Source: Devosia sp. LC5 | Lineage (GTDB): Bacteria > Pseudomonadota > Alphaproteobacteria > Rhizobiales > Devosiaceae | DNA length: 64,000 nucleotides | Direction of reading: 5' to 3' | Assembly (NCBI RefSeq): GCF_000735585.1 | Contig: NZ_JNNO01000010.1 | Location: 32,764 to 96,763 of the forward strand | Part shown: positions 1 to 8,787 of the stretch, piece after piece | Position numbering within the stretch: position 1 is the first letter of the stretch | Layout: each line of letters opens with the position of its first letter | The notes under the pieces: model-generated | Told to the model about the DNA's origin: nothing | Seen by the model: the letters and a program-made list of their open reading frames with translations, nothing else | Database searches by the model: none | Translations under genes and position numbers: made by a program

Positions 1-42
1 TCGGCCGAGGATTCGACTGGTCGGCAAAAGCCAGGATTTCAT
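1..42 (-). CDS. possible start of the next TRAP gene (partial, runs off window)
   Basis: Downstream of the TRAP receptor gene on the same strand an ATG at 42 opens a frame (MKSWLLPTSRILGR...) that stays open to the window edge. TRAP receptor genes are normally followed by the small membrane subunit DctQ, so this may be its beginning. Only 14 codons are visible and the ribosome binding site is weak (GGAA), so the call rests mainly on context. Confidence 0.25.
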   Translation of the reverse strand, partial: MKSWLLPTSRILGR

Positions 43-77
43 GATGAAATTCCGAAGTACATTTTCGGGGCGGACGA

Positions 78-98
78 GGCTGGCGCAACGCGCCAGCC
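78..98 (-). terminator. intergenic hairpin after the TRAP receptor gene
   Basis: Perfect 8-bp stem GGCTGGCG/CGCCAGCC with a 5-base loop, 10 bases past the stop codon of the receptor gene. Read on the minus strand it is not followed by a T run. It looks like an mRNA-stabilising or partial-attenuation hairpin between a highly expressed binding-protein gene and the permease genes, not a full terminator. Confidence 0.5.
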
Positions 99-107
99 TT
101 TGGCCAG

Positions 108-1088
108 CTAGCCCTCGGTCGCCTGGATGCGGGCAACCAGGTCCTGCAGTTTGGGATCGGTCACATACTTCTCGTAAACCGGCTTCATGGCCTCGATGAA
201 GGGAGCCTTGTCGACTTCGTTAATCGTCGCGCCGAGGGCCTCCACGGCGGCCTTGGATTCCACTTCCTTGGCCGCCCACAGCTCACGCTGCCTGGCCACC
301 GATTCCTTGGCCGCTTCGCGGAACAGCGCCTGATCCTCGGGGGTAAGGCCATCCCAAACGATTTTGGAGATGACCAGCACTTCTGGAACCATCAGGTGTT
401 CGTTCAGCGAATAATACTTGGCGACCTCGGCGTGACCGGCGGTATCAAAGCTCGGATAGTTGTTTTCCGCGCCGTCGATGACGCCGGTCTGGATGCCAGA
501 ATAGACTTCGCCATAAGGCATCGGCGTGGCATTGCCGCCAAAGGCCGCGACCATGTCCACGAAGATGTCCGACTGCATCACGCGCATCTTCATGCCGGCC
601 ATGTCGGCAGGCGTGTTGATCGGCTTCTTGCTGTTGTAGAACGAGCGGGCGCCGCCATCGTAATAGGCCAGCGCGATAACATCCACGGCCTCGAAGGCGG
701 CCAGGATTTCCTCGCCAATCGGCCCATCCAGCACGGCATGGAAGTGGTCAGCCGAGCGGAAGATGTAGGGCAGTTGTGTCACCGTTGCTTCCGGCACCTG
801 GGTGCCGAAGGCGCCGATCGAGATGCGGTTGAGGTCGATCACGCCGAACTGGGTTTGTTCGATCGTATCGGCTTCCTGGCCGAGCTGGGCGGAATGGAAC
901 ACTTCCACCGAATAGCGGCCGTCGGTCTTCTGGCTCAGCAACTCGCCGAAATGCTTGACCGCTTCGACCGTCGGATAGCCATCGGGATGGGTATCGGACG
1001 AGCGCAGCACGGTCTGGGCGCTGGCGGTCGAGATCATCAGAGATGCAGCGACAAGCGCCGTCGCTGCCAGTTTAGGCAGTTGAAACAT
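108..1088 (-). CDS. TRAP transporter solute-binding protein, DctP family
   Basis: Periplasmic receptor of a tripartite ATP-independent transporter, which delivers an organic acid to a Na+/H+-driven permease. The 326-aa protein has a Sec signal peptide (residues 1-24, cleavage near ASA-Q). It also has the family's conserved arginine (R169 in MKMRVMQSD) that contacts a substrate carboxylate, and the GVIDGAENN motif near 202-210. I chose the ATG at 1088 because GGAGGATACC precedes it; a longer frame to 1136 has no signal-peptide logic. The QM permease genes would lie left of the window. Sialic acid, C4-dicarboxylate or sugar acid are all possible ligands; the sequence does not decide. Confidence 0.93.
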   Translation of the reverse strand: MFQLPKLAATALVAASLMISTASAQTVLRSSDTHPDGYPTVEAVKHFGELLSQKTDGRYSVEVFHSAQLGQEADTIEQTQFGVIDLNRISIGAFGTQVPEATVTQLPYIFRSADHFHAVLDGPIGEEILAAFEAVDVIALAYYDGGARSFYNSKKPINTPADMAGMKMRVMQSDIFVDMVAAFGGNATPMPYGEVYSGIQTGVIDGAENNYPSFDTAGHAEVAKYYSLNEHLMVPEVLVISKIVWDGLTPEDQALFREAAKESVARQRELWAAKEVESKAAVEALGATINEVDKAPFIEAMKPVYEKYVTDPKLQDLVARIQATEG

Positions 1089-1215
1089 GGTATCCTCCCT
1101 CATGCATGTCCGCGCCGGTCTCGTCCTCCACGACAAACCGGCGCCCCTCCTAGATGGCCAGCGCCAGGCGCTCGGGACTGCAGCGAAACTGTCAAGAATG
1201 CGCTGCCGAAGTCAA

Positions 1216-1240
1216 CATACAATGTCCGTACACTTGTATG
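1216..1240. promoter_or_regulatory. inverted repeat, candidate operator upstream of the TRAP gene
   Basis: CATACAA (1216-1222) and TTGTATG (1234-1240) form a perfect 7-bp inverted repeat with an 11-base spacer. It lies about 130 bases upstream of the TRAP receptor start, in the only gap (1089-1321) before it. FadR-type GntR regulators often use TTGTA/TACAA half-sites and frequently control TRAP operons. The half-site CATACAAT recurs at 8611 near a GntR gene. Function is inferred. Confidence 0.35.
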
Positions 1241-1321
1241 ATGAATTGCGCGACGGCCGAACCGGCTGAAACAACAACTTGGGTCCAGCGACCTGCTTGA
1301 CCCCAGGGGCGTAGGAACCGG

Positions 1322-2344
1322 TCAGGGCCCGCTCCCTGCCCGGTTGGCGCGCACGATCAGATAGATGAGATAGGGCGCGCCCAAGGCTCCGGTCACTACG
1401 CCAACCGGGTAACGCATCGGCAGAAGGAACTGGCCGGCATAATCGCCCACCAGCACAAGGGTCGCGCCAAGCAGCGCGGCGGGGATCAGCAGAGAGCCGC
1501 GCGGTCCCACGATGCGGGCGGCGATCGGGCCAGAGAGGAAAGCGACAAAGGCGATCGGGCCGGTGCTTGCTGTGGCGATCGCAATCATGCCAACTGCAGC
1601 GATGATGACCATTAGCCGCGTGCGGCCGACCTGAACGCCCAAAGCGGCGGCCGCATCGTCGCCCAGCCGCAGCAGTTCCAGGTCCCGGGTGCGACTGAGC
1701 AGCAAGCTGCCGAAAACTATCAATGCCCCGAGAAGCGGCAGCGCCTGGCCGAGCTGGGCGCCATTGAGGCTCCCGGTCAGCCAGCGCTGCGCCTCCTGCA
1801 AGTTCCAATCCGGCGCCTGGGACAGGATATAGGCGATCGTGCTTTCCAGCATGGCCGAAATGCCGATGCCGATCAGGATCAGCCTTGTTCTGCCCGCGCC
1901 TTTGCGGAACGCCAGGGCATAGACCAGCAATGCTATTGCCAGCCCAGCGATGACTGCAAACAGCGACACGAGCGGCCCTTTCAACGACAGCACGACAATG
2001 GCGAAGACGGCGGCGGCGCTGGCGCCCGAGCTGATGCCGATAATGTCGGGACTAGCCAGCGGGTTGCGCAGCATGATCTGGAAGGCGACCCCGCCCAGCC
2101 CGAAGCTGAGCCCCGCGAGGACGGCAAACACAGCTCGCGGCAAGCGCAATTGTCCCACGGTGAAGCTGGCGCCGCCCACCTGCTCGCCCAGCAGCACACG
2201 AATGACATCGCCCGGCGGCGTGAAGGATTGCCCCAGTGACAAGGTCAGCACGAAGAGTACTGTCATCAGTGCCAGCAGAATTGTGGTCACCAGCCGGTAG
2301 TAGCGCATCTGGCGGGCGCGGGTGGCGGTCAACGGCGTTGTCAC
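1322..2344 (-). CDS. FecCD-family iron-siderophore ABC transporter permease
   Basis: Inner-membrane permease of a ferric-siderophore/haem type ABC importer. The 340-aa protein has about nine to ten hydrophobic segments. It carries family motifs of the second permease in FecC/FecD pairs, such as RLPRAVFAVLAGLSFGLGG (about 68-86), GISSGASAAAVF and PIAFVAFLSGPIAARIVG. It overlaps the upstream permease by 4 bases (ATGA), so translation is coupled. The next gene downstream is an unrelated TRAP receptor: no ATPase gene follows. Confidence 0.93.
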   Translation of the reverse strand: MTTPLTATRARQMRYYRLVTTILLALMTVLFVLTLSLGQSFTPPGDVIRVLLGEQVGGASFTVGQLRLPRAVFAVLAGLSFGLGGVAFQIMLRNPLASPDIIGISSGASAAAVFAIVVLSLKGPLVSLFAVIAGLAIALLVYALAFRKGAGRTRLILIGIGISAMLESTIAYILSQAPDWNLQEAQRWLTGSLNGAQLGQALPLLGALIVFGSLLLSRTRDLELLRLGDDAAAALGVQVGRTRLMVIIAAVGMIAIATASTGPIAFVAFLSGPIAARIVGPRGSLLIPAALLGATLVLVGDYAGQFLLPMRYPVGVVTGALGAPYLIYLIVRANRAGSGP

Positions 2345-3384
2345 AGTTCGCGGATCCGCTGTTGCATCACCACCCAGACGAAGAAGGGCGCGCCGATAAA
2401 GGCAGTGACGATGCCGACATCAAGCTCGGCGGGCCGGGCGACGATGCGCCCGGCAATATCGGCGGCAAGCAGCAGGCAAGCACCGCCCAGCGTGGAAAAC
2501 GGCAATAGCCAGCGATAATCCGGCCCGACCAGCAGGCGGCATAGATGCGGCACGACGAGGCCCAGAAAGCCGATGGGACCGCACACGGCGGTCGTAGCCC
2601 CGCAGAGCAGGATCGCGCCAAGCGCAGCCACGGCGCGGGCCAGGGCCACCCGCTCACCCAGCCCGGCCGCCAGTTCGTCGCCCAGTGCCAGCGAGTTCAA
2701 GCGGCGGGCGGAGAGCAGGCCGATGGCGAGGCCTACCGCCAGAAACGGCATAGCCGGCAGGATGCGCTCAAAAGTTGCCCCGCCTACCCCACCCATCTGC
2801 CAGGAGCGGATGCCGCCGGCAATGTCGTTGCGCGGCAGCACGACGGCCGTCACCAGCGACGAGAAGGCAATCGAGGTGGCGACGCCTGCGAGGGCCAGCT
2901 TGAGCGGCGTCGCGCCGCCGCGTCCCATGGAACCGATGGTGTAAACAAAGGCCGCAGTGAGTCCGGCGCCGGCAATCGCGGTCCAGATATAGGCGTCGGC
3001 CGAGGCGATATTGAACCAGGCCACGCCGATGGCGACGGCGAGCGAGGCGCCGGTATTGACCCCCAAAATGCCCGGATCGGCGAGAGGATTGCGCGTCACG
3101 CCCTGCATGACGGCGCCGGCAAGCCCGAGTGCCGACCCGGCCAGCATGGCCAGCAATGTGCGCGGAATGCGCAAAGCGACGGCAGCCTGACCGATCGTAT
3201 CGCGCCCGCCTGCGAGGGCCGCGACAATGTCGGCCCAGGCGACGTCGCGCGAGCCGGTAGTGACTGAAAGCGCGCCAAGGCCCGCGAGGAGCGCTACAAG
3301 CCCTGCGAGCCACAGGCTCCGTAAGCCATTGGACCGCCCGGCGATGGACCGTCGGACGGGGGGATGCAAGTCGGGCGCCGTCAT
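2341..3384 (-). CDS. FecCD-family iron-siderophore ABC transporter permease
   Basis: Partner permease (347 aa) to the preceding entry, with the hallmark stretches RIPRTLLAMLAGSALGLAGA (about 91-110), NPLADPGILGVNTGAS and GFLGLVVPHLCRLLVGPDY (coupling-loop region near the C-terminus). It begins inside the last codons of the binding-protein gene and ends inside the first codons of the second permease, so the three genes form a tight operon, binding protein first. Confidence 0.94.
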   Translation of the reverse strand: MTAPDLHPPVRRSIAGRSNGLRSLWLAGLVALLAGLGALSVTTGSRDVAWADIVAALAGGRDTIGQAAVALRIPRTLLAMLAGSALGLAGAVMQGVTRNPLADPGILGVNTGASLAVAIGVAWFNIASADAYIWTAIAGAGLTAAFVYTIGSMGRGGATPLKLALAGVATSIAFSSLVTAVVLPRNDIAGGIRSWQMGGVGGATFERILPAMPFLAVGLAIGLLSARRLNSLALGDELAAGLGERVALARAVAALGAILLCGATTAVCGPIGFLGLVVPHLCRLLVGPDYRWLLPFSTLGGACLLLAADIAGRIVARPAELDVGIVTAFIGAPFFVWVVMQQRIREL

Positions 3385-4379
3385 TGAGATTTCTTGGCCG
3401 CCTCGGCGAGCACCGTCAGATAGTCATCGAGCACCCACGAGATCGACAGCGGCGTCGGATTGGCTGCCGTGCCAACCGGATTGCCACCCAAGATGACCAG
3501 TGCGCCGTTTGCCACGGCAGGCATTTTGGCCAGCAACGGATTGGCCTTGAGCGCATCCAACAGTTGCTGGTCGCCATAGGTCACGATGATGTCGACATCG
3601 TCGAAAGTGTCGATGCGTTCCGCGCTTACCGACCCCGAGTACCTGCCCGGCGCCGTGGCCTCGACAACGCTTTGCGGCGAGGTCATCCCCAGATCGGTGA
3701 AAAATTTCACCCGCGTATCATTGGTCGTATAGAAGTTGATGGCGCTGAGATCCGACGCATTAAGATGGGTGGCGAACAGCGCCGCCTTGTCCTTGAGTTC
3801 GGGGTATCCGGCAACCGCGCCGGCTATCTCGGCCTCGATGCTCGAGATCAGCGCTTCGCCTTGGGCGGACATACCAAGACCCGAACTATTGAGGCGGATC
3901 ATGCCGCGCCAATCGGTGGACCAGGGGGCATCGGGGAAGGCAATGACCGGCGCAATCTGGCTCAGCGTGTCGTAATCAGCCTGGCTGAGGCCGGAATAGG
4001 CGGCGAGGATCACGTCTGGCTGGGTCGCGGCGACGGCCTCGAAATCAATGCCATCGCCCTCGTCGAACAGAACCGGCGTATCGGCGCCGAGTTCGGCCAG
4101 CTTTTCGGCAGTCCAGGGCAAGAGCCCATCGCCATCGTCATCGCCGAAATTGGCGCGGGCGAAGCCGACCGGCACGATGCCCAGTGCCAGCGGCACCTCG
4201 TGGTTAGCCCAGGCCACTGTCGCCACCCGTTCGGGCTTTTCGGCGATGACCGTCGTGCCCAGCGCATGCTCGATAGTGATTGGAAAAGCCCGACCATCCT
4301 GTGCCGAGGCGGAACCGAGGGCGAAGATCGACAGGCATGCCGCGATCAATGGTGCGGAAAAGCCAAACAGCCGCAGCAT
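3381..4379 (-). CDS. iron-siderophore ABC transporter substrate-binding protein
   Basis: Periplasmic FecB/FatB-type receptor (332 aa) with a signal peptide (MLRLFGFSAPL...SASAQ, about 1-24). Motifs typical of type III binding proteins include ERVATVAWANHEVPLALG (about 49-66), the region LAAYSGLSQADYDTLSQIAP and the C-terminal QQLLDALKANPLLAKMPAV. The start at 4379 is preceded by AGGAGA at the right distance; a longer frame to 4523 is not supported. First gene of the siderophore uptake operon, divergent from the TonB-dependent receptor. Confidence 0.94.
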   Translation of the reverse strand: MLRLFGFSAPLIAACLSIFALGSASAQDGRAFPITIEHALGTTVIAEKPERVATVAWANHEVPLALGIVPVGFARANFGDDDGDGLLPWTAEKLAELGADTPVLFDEGDGIDFEAVAATQPDVILAAYSGLSQADYDTLSQIAPVIAFPDAPWSTDWRGMIRLNSSGLGMSAQGEALISSIEAEIAGAVAGYPELKDKAALFATHLNASDLSAINFYTTNDTRVKFFTDLGMTSPQSVVEATAPGRYSGSVSAERIDTFDDVDIIVTYGDQQLLDALKANPLLAKMPAVANGALVILGGNPVGTAANPTPLSISWVLDDYLTVLAEAAKKSQ

Positions 4380-4617
4380 GAGGCAATATCTCCTGATATC
4401 AAAGTGGACTCTCACTTTCAGGTTTAGTCCGGCTCCGTCAACCGCAATGCTTACCACCCGGTGAACAAACGTAAATCTCCCATGGTTTCGTACAAAACCG
4501 CCGGATTCTACAATACCAGACAAATACGCTCAGGTTAGTAGCACAAGCCGGCCACACAGCGCCGAACAGGGTGGCGATCACGTCGCTGCTGCCGCCACAC
4601 AAATTCTGGAATTGAAG

Positions 4618-6726
4618 ATGACCATCAGGGATGCCAGCCGAACCCGCTATCGAAACGCGATGTTTTTGGGATGCACGGCGCTTGTGAGCATGGCGCCCAC
4701 CATTGCGTTCGCCCAAGAGGCCGATGATCCGGCAACGGTGACGATTTTGCCGACACTCGTGGTCAACGTGAGTGGCGTCGGAACCGACGATGATCGCAAT
4801 TCGATCGTGGCGACGACCACCACCAGTGGTGGCAAGATTGCGGCGCCGCTGCTGGACACGCCCGCCTCGGTTTCGGTGATCACCGCCAAGGAAGTCCAGC
4901 AGCGTGACGCCCAGACGACCGAAGAAGTGATCCAATACACCGCCGGTGTCAGTACCGATTTCTATGGCTCGGACGACCGCTTCGACTTCTTCAAGATTCG
5001 CGGCTTTGACGCCTATACCTATCGCGATGGCCTGGTGATCGGCGCCCCCTTCGGCGGCATCCGCGAGGAGCCCTATGCTTTCGAGCGCATCGAAGTGCTC
5101 AAGGGCGCCAATTCGACGACATTCGGCGTTTCCGACCCCGGCGGCGCGGTCAATTACGTCACCAAGACGCCCAAGAATGAAAAGTTCGGAGAGGCCTATA
5201 TCACCGGTGGTGCATTCGGCACGGCCGAGATCGGGGCCGATTTCGGCGACAATATCACCGTGGATGAGACGCTGTCCTACCGCCTCACCGGCAAGGTCCG
5301 GGTGGGCGATGGCGAATATGACTATTCGCGCGACGAGACGCAATTCATCATGGGCGGCCTGACCTGGCGCCCGACCGATGCAACCACCCTCACCGTCGTC
5401 TACGACCATTTGAGCAAGGAAGGTGTGCCCGGCAGCGGCGGCCATCCCGTGGGCAGCGACTTCGACCGGGACGTCTTTTTCGGCGAACCGGACTACAATT
5501 TCCGGGGCGTCGACCGGGATACGCTCAGCGTAATGCTCAGCCACGATGTCGGCTATGGCCTGAGCTTCAGTTCCAACGCGCGCTACAGCAATACTGCCAG
5601 CGATTTCGGCTATGCTTATATTTCAGCCACGCCGACCGATGGCTCGACGCTGGCCAGCCGCGCCTTTTTCGGCAATGAATCCACCCACGAAAACTTCGTC
5701 ATCGACGGACGCGTTCAATATGACGCCAGTTGGGGCATGGTGGACAGCACTACCCTGATCGGCCTCGAGCACAATTCCAGCCATGCCACCAACAAGACCT
5801 ACTGGGGTCCGGCGCCCAGCATCGATTGGCTGAACCCGGTCTATAGTGGCGCACCGGGCTCGGTGCCGCTGATCGGCAGCACGACCAACGATCAAAGGAC
5901 CAATGCCGCCTATATGCAGCAGGACCTGACCTTTGACCGGCTGACCGCGACCATCGGGCTGCGCAATGACTGGATGGATATCGACCAGACCAACAATCTG
6001 ACCGGCGCGTTGACGGCGGCCGAATTCAGCGAGTTCACCAAGCGTGGCGCCCTGACCTACAAGCTCACCGACGAGCTTGCCGCCTATGTGAGCTATGCCG
6101 AATCCGCTGTTCCCGCATCGCTGTCGGTCGAGCCCGAGCGTGGCGAGCAGTGGGAAGCCGGCATCAAATACCAGCCCGATGCGTTCCCTGCCCTGTTCAG
6201 CGCCGCCGTCTATGACCTGACCAAGAACAATATGACCCGCACCAATCCTGCCACCCTGATGCAGGAAACCATTGGCGAGGTGCGCGTGCGCGGTATCGAT
6301 CTGGAAGCCAAGGCGGAGGTGATGGAAAATCTGAGCCTCACCGTCGCCTATTCCTACATGCTGTCCGACATTGTCGAGAATGGCACCGGCGGCAATGAGG
6401 GCAATGAATTGTCCTTCGTGCCCAACCACATTGCTTCGCTGTGGGTGGATTACACCCTGCCCAGCAATGGCGTTATCGGGGACATGACCTTCGGGCTCGG
6501 TGCGCGCTATTCCGGCTCGTATTTCTTCAACGACACCAATACGCAATCGGCCGGCAGCAGCATCGTGTTCGACGCCGCCTTCAACTACAAGGTGCAGGAC
6601 AACACCACGCTGCAGCTCAATGTCAGCAATATCTTTGACGAAAAGCATGTGGCTTATGGCGGGTTCGGCGCCGATTTCTACAACCCCGGCCGTACCGTAA
6701 CGGCTACTTTGCGCCAGACCTGGTAA
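4618..6726 (+). CDS. TonB-dependent siderophore receptor (FhuA/FoxA-like)
   Basis: Outer-membrane ferric-siderophore receptor, 702 aa. Order: signal sequence (cleavage near AFA-QEAD, about residue 32), a plug domain from about 70 to 185 (LDTPASVSVITAKEVQQRD, the motif RIEVLKGANSTTFGVSDPGG), then a 22-strand barrel ending in aromatic ...TATLRQTW as the outer-membrane insertion signal needs. I placed the start at the ATG at 4618; a TTG two codons upstream is possible and neither has a strong ribosome binding site. It is divergent from the siderophore ABC operon and convergent with an AraC regulator, a common iron-uptake arrangement. Confidence 0.95.
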   Translation: MTIRDASRTRYRNAMFLGCTALVSMAPTIAFAQEADDPATVTILPTLVVNVSGVGTDDDRNSIVATTTTSGGKIAAPLLDTPASVSVITAKEVQQRDAQTTEEVIQYTAGVSTDFYGSDDRFDFFKIRGFDAYTYRDGLVIGAPFGGIREEPYAFERIEVLKGANSTTFGVSDPGGAVNYVTKTPKNEKFGEAYITGGAFGTAEIGADFGDNITVDETLSYRLTGKVRVGDGEYDYSRDETQFIMGGLTWRPTDATTLTVVYDHLSKEGVPGSGGHPVGSDFDRDVFFGEPDYNFRGVDRDTLSVMLSHDVGYGLSFSSNARYSNTASDFGYAYISATPTDGSTLASRAFFGNESTHENFVIDGRVQYDASWGMVDSTTLIGLEHNSSHATNKTYWGPAPSIDWLNPVYSGAPGSVPLIGSTTNDQRTNAAYMQQDLTFDRLTATIGLRNDWMDIDQTNNLTGALTAAEFSEFTKRGALTYKLTDELAAYVSYAESAVPASLSVEPERGEQWEAGIKYQPDAFPALFSAAVYDLTKNNMTRTNPATLMQETIGEVRVRGIDLEAKAEVMENLSLTVAYSYMLSDIVENGTGGNEGNELSFVPNHIASLWVDYTLPSNGVIGDMTFGLGARYSGSYFFNDTNTQSAGSSIVFDAAFNYKVQDNTTLQLNVSNIFDEKHVAYGGFGADFYNPGRTVTATLRQTW

Positions 6727-6732
6727 ATGCCT

Positions 6733-6761
6733 GTCCCACCCGCCGTCCGCGCGGGTGGGAC
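6733..6761 (+). terminator. rho-independent terminator between convergent genes
   Basis: Perfect 11-bp stem GTCCCACCCGC/GCGGGTGGGAC with a 7-base loop, followed by AATTTT. It lies 6 bases past the receptor stop codon and just before the end of the convergent araC-type gene. Confidence 0.8.
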
Positions 6762-6771
6762 AATTTTGGGC

Positions 6772-7662
6772 CTAGCGCGTTTGAATGCGGCGCCATGCCG
6801 CTGGGGTTTCGCCCGCCACGTGGCGGAACACCTTGGTCAGGTGCGCCTGATCGGAAAAATCGAGCTGGGCTGCGATATTGGCCACGCTCAGATTGCTTTC
6901 CACCAACAGCTTCTTGGCCAGCTCAATGCGCTTTTCCAATTGCCATTGCAGCGGGGTCTTGCCCGTCGTTTGCTTGAAGACCGTACTGAACCAGCTTTCG
7001 GACAGGCCGACTGCGCCCGCCATTTCGGCCACGCTCAGCCGGCCATTGCTGCGAGCGTTGAGACGCGCCATCAGCTTGTTCATCTGGGCTTGGGTCAAGC
7101 GACCTTCGTTCTGTTCGCTCCGTTCACCCGGAATGTCGAGCAGGCCGGCAACAATGCTATTGGCAAGGCTTGCGGCGTAGATCGGGTGCCGTGATGGTTG
7201 CGAGATTTCGTCGACGAGTAGTTTGGCCAGCGTTTCAATCGCTTCGACATCCTGGATTTCCACCGGACTGCGCAGCGCCGCCAGCGCTGCGGACTTACCC
7301 AATGAAGGCGCCAGGAACCGCAATAACCGGTTCTTATGCATGTGTAGATTGAGATGAGTCACCCGATGGGTGGCCTCGATATTGGTCCACATGGGAACAC
7401 CGGCGGGAATGAAGATCGCCCGGGTCATAGGCCGATATTGCCGGGAAAAATCACCGCTGTGGTTGGAAATTCGGACGCTGTCGGACACATCATTGAAGAA
7501 AATCATGATGCGCGGATCGTCCGCCAAATAGTAGCCCCGCGCGCCCGACTGGCAGTCAGCTTCCCAGAACGCGCCCATCAACCCATCAAGACAGCGCCAT
7601 TTGACCGGCGCGACCACATTGATCCCCTCGGTGTGCCAAGTCATTGAGGGCCAGTAGTGCAA
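6772..7662 (-). CDS. AraC-family transcriptional regulator
   Basis: DNA-binding regulator of 296 aa. The C-terminal ~100 residues hold two helix-turn-helix units (LSVAEMAGAVGLSESWFSTVFK and the second around SVANIAAQLDFSDQAHLTKVFR) followed by the family's G-x-TP-x-x-WRR end. The N-terminal half is a divergent cupin-like sensor. A TTG start at 7662 is favoured because GAGGTGG lies 7 bases before it; the internal ATG at 7644 has no such site. The position next to the receptor and siderophore operon suggests it responds to the iron-siderophore. No Irr or Fur-type box was recognised in the receptor promoter. Confidence 0.9.
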   Translation of the reverse strand: MHYWPSMTWHTEGINVVAPVKWRCLDGLMGAFWEADCQSGARGYYLADDPRIMIFFNDVSDSVRISNHSGDFSRQYRPMTRAIFIPAGVPMWTNIEATHRVTHLNLHMHKNRLLRFLAPSLGKSAALAALRSPVEIQDVEAIETLAKLLVDEISQPSRHPIYAASLANSIVAGLLDIPGERSEQNEGRLTQAQMNKLMARLNARSNGRLSVAEMAGAVGLSESWFSTVFKQTTGKTPLQWQLEKRIELAKKLLVESNLSVANIAAQLDFSDQAHLTKVFRHVAGETPAAWRRIQTR

Positions 7663-7814
7663 GGCTGATCCACCTCGGGTTTAGGCCGCGAGGTCGCAGC
7701 CGGCCTATCGAGCGGCCGGCAATCTGTACAGACACCGCTCAGTTAATCGGAGTCTAACTATCATCTTTTTTTGCAGGTGCAAAGGAGGCGGGGCAGTCCG
7801 CTGCCGCTCTCAAG

Positions 7815-8543
7815 CTACTGGAATTTCCCCGCGCCGGTGACCAGAGCGTCGCGTAGTGGCAGGTTGCTAGTATTGCGCAAGTCGAGATCAGCTTCGATGT
7901 GGTCGATATGGGTGAGCAGCAGCTTGCCGGCGCGTTCCCCGTCACCCTGTTCGAGAGCTGCCAGAATGTTGGCGTGGTCACCATGGCCGCAACTGGAGGC
8001 GCCGGAATTGCCATAGAGCGCGATGACCAGGGAGGAGCGTGCGATCAATTCCTCCATAAAACGCAAGAGGATGGCATTGCCCGCAACTTTGGCAAGCAGC
8101 AGGTGGAAGTCGCCGGAGGCATGGATTTCGGCGCGGCGAGCGGTGGGGCCACGTTGGTTGAGCAATTCGCTCTCGTGCTGCAGGCGTTCGCGAAATGCTG
8201 CGATTTCGCCGGACGTCATGCGCTGCGCGGCGGCGAGCGCCAGTCCCGGCTCGATCAAACGGCGGGAGGCAAAGACCTGACGAGCCTCTTCCGGCGTTGG
8301 ATTGGCGACGAAGGCGCCACGATTGCGTTCGGTCTTGACCAGCCCCTCGAAAGCCAGCGCCTGGAGCGCTGCACGAACCACAGTACGGCTGACCTCGAAC
8401 AGCGCGCCAACTTCGGCCTCGTTGAGCTTGGTGCCAGGCGCCAGCCGGCGATCGACAATTGCGTCGCGCAGGTGATCGCGAATTATCATGGCGCGGTCCT
8501 CGACAAGAGGCGGCGCGACAAAACTCTGGTCTGCAAGCGTCAT
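7815..8543 (-). CDS. GntR-family transcriptional regulator with FCD domain
   Basis: FadR-subfamily regulator, 242 aa. An N-terminal winged helix (about 15-80; LNEAEVGALFEVSRTVVRAAL, then KTERNRGAFVANP) is followed by an all-helical FCD ligand domain (about 88-225) with metal-ligand candidates in FHLLLAKVAGN and H residues near HGDHANILAALEQGD and HIDHIEADL. It is divergent from the polyamine-type transporter operon with a shared 244-bp control region, so it most likely regulates that operon and itself. The ligand is unknown. Confidence 0.93.
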   Translation of the reverse strand: MTLADQSFVAPPLVEDRAMIIRDHLRDAIVDRRLAPGTKLNEAEVGALFEVSRTVVRAALQALAFEGLVKTERNRGAFVANPTPEEARQVFASRRLIEPGLALAAAQRMTSGEIAAFRERLQHESELLNQRGPTARRAEIHASGDFHLLLAKVAGNAILLRFMEELIARSSLVIALYGNSGASSCGHGDHANILAALEQGDGERAGKLLLTHIDHIEADLDLRNTSNLPLRDALVTGAGKFQ

Positions 8544-8606
8544 AGCTCACTCATAGGCAGAATCGAAGGGCAGCGAAAGCAAAAATCGCACACGAGCACC
8601 ACAAGG

Positions 8607-8618
8607 ATTGCATACAAT
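8607..8618. promoter_or_regulatory. candidate GntR operator
   Basis: ATTGCATACAAT is a near-palindrome (ATTG...CAAT, with GCATAC inside) in the divergent control region, 64 bases upstream of the gntR start. It shares the octamer CATACAAT with the inverted repeat at 1216-1240. Binding by the adjacent regulator is inferred. Confidence 0.3.
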
Positions 8619-8743
8619 TTTGGCGCATCGTGCGAACGCATGCCCACAAATGATGCAGACACCAGCATTGCTTATAAATCACACAATTGCGATGAACCAA
8701 GATAAACCAATGCTGGCAGCAGGTTAATAGCTCGCTCACCAAC

Positions 8744-8758
8744 TGGCACGGCAGATGC
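8744..8758 (+). promoter_or_regulatory. candidate sigma-54 (-24/-12) promoter
   Basis: TGGCACG-GCAG-ATGC matches the sigma-54 consensus TGGCACG-N4-TTGC at 10 of 11 fixed positions with the correct GG-to-GC spacing. It lies about 30 bases upstream of the ATPase gene start, a workable distance. No activator site was identified, and such matches can occur by chance in GC-rich DNA. Confidence 0.4.
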
Positions 8759-8787
8759 ATATAAGGCCCCGATAATTGGGGATGCTC

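Noticed and set aside
396..1241. A long plus-strand frame over the TRAP receptor gene
   Set aside because: Antisense to a gene with clear signal peptide and family motifs; the composition is typical of GC-rich shadow frames.
4380..4617. Irr or Fur box in the siderophore receptor promoter
   Set aside because: No sequence there comes close to TTTAGAA-N3-TTCTAAA or a Fur palindrome.
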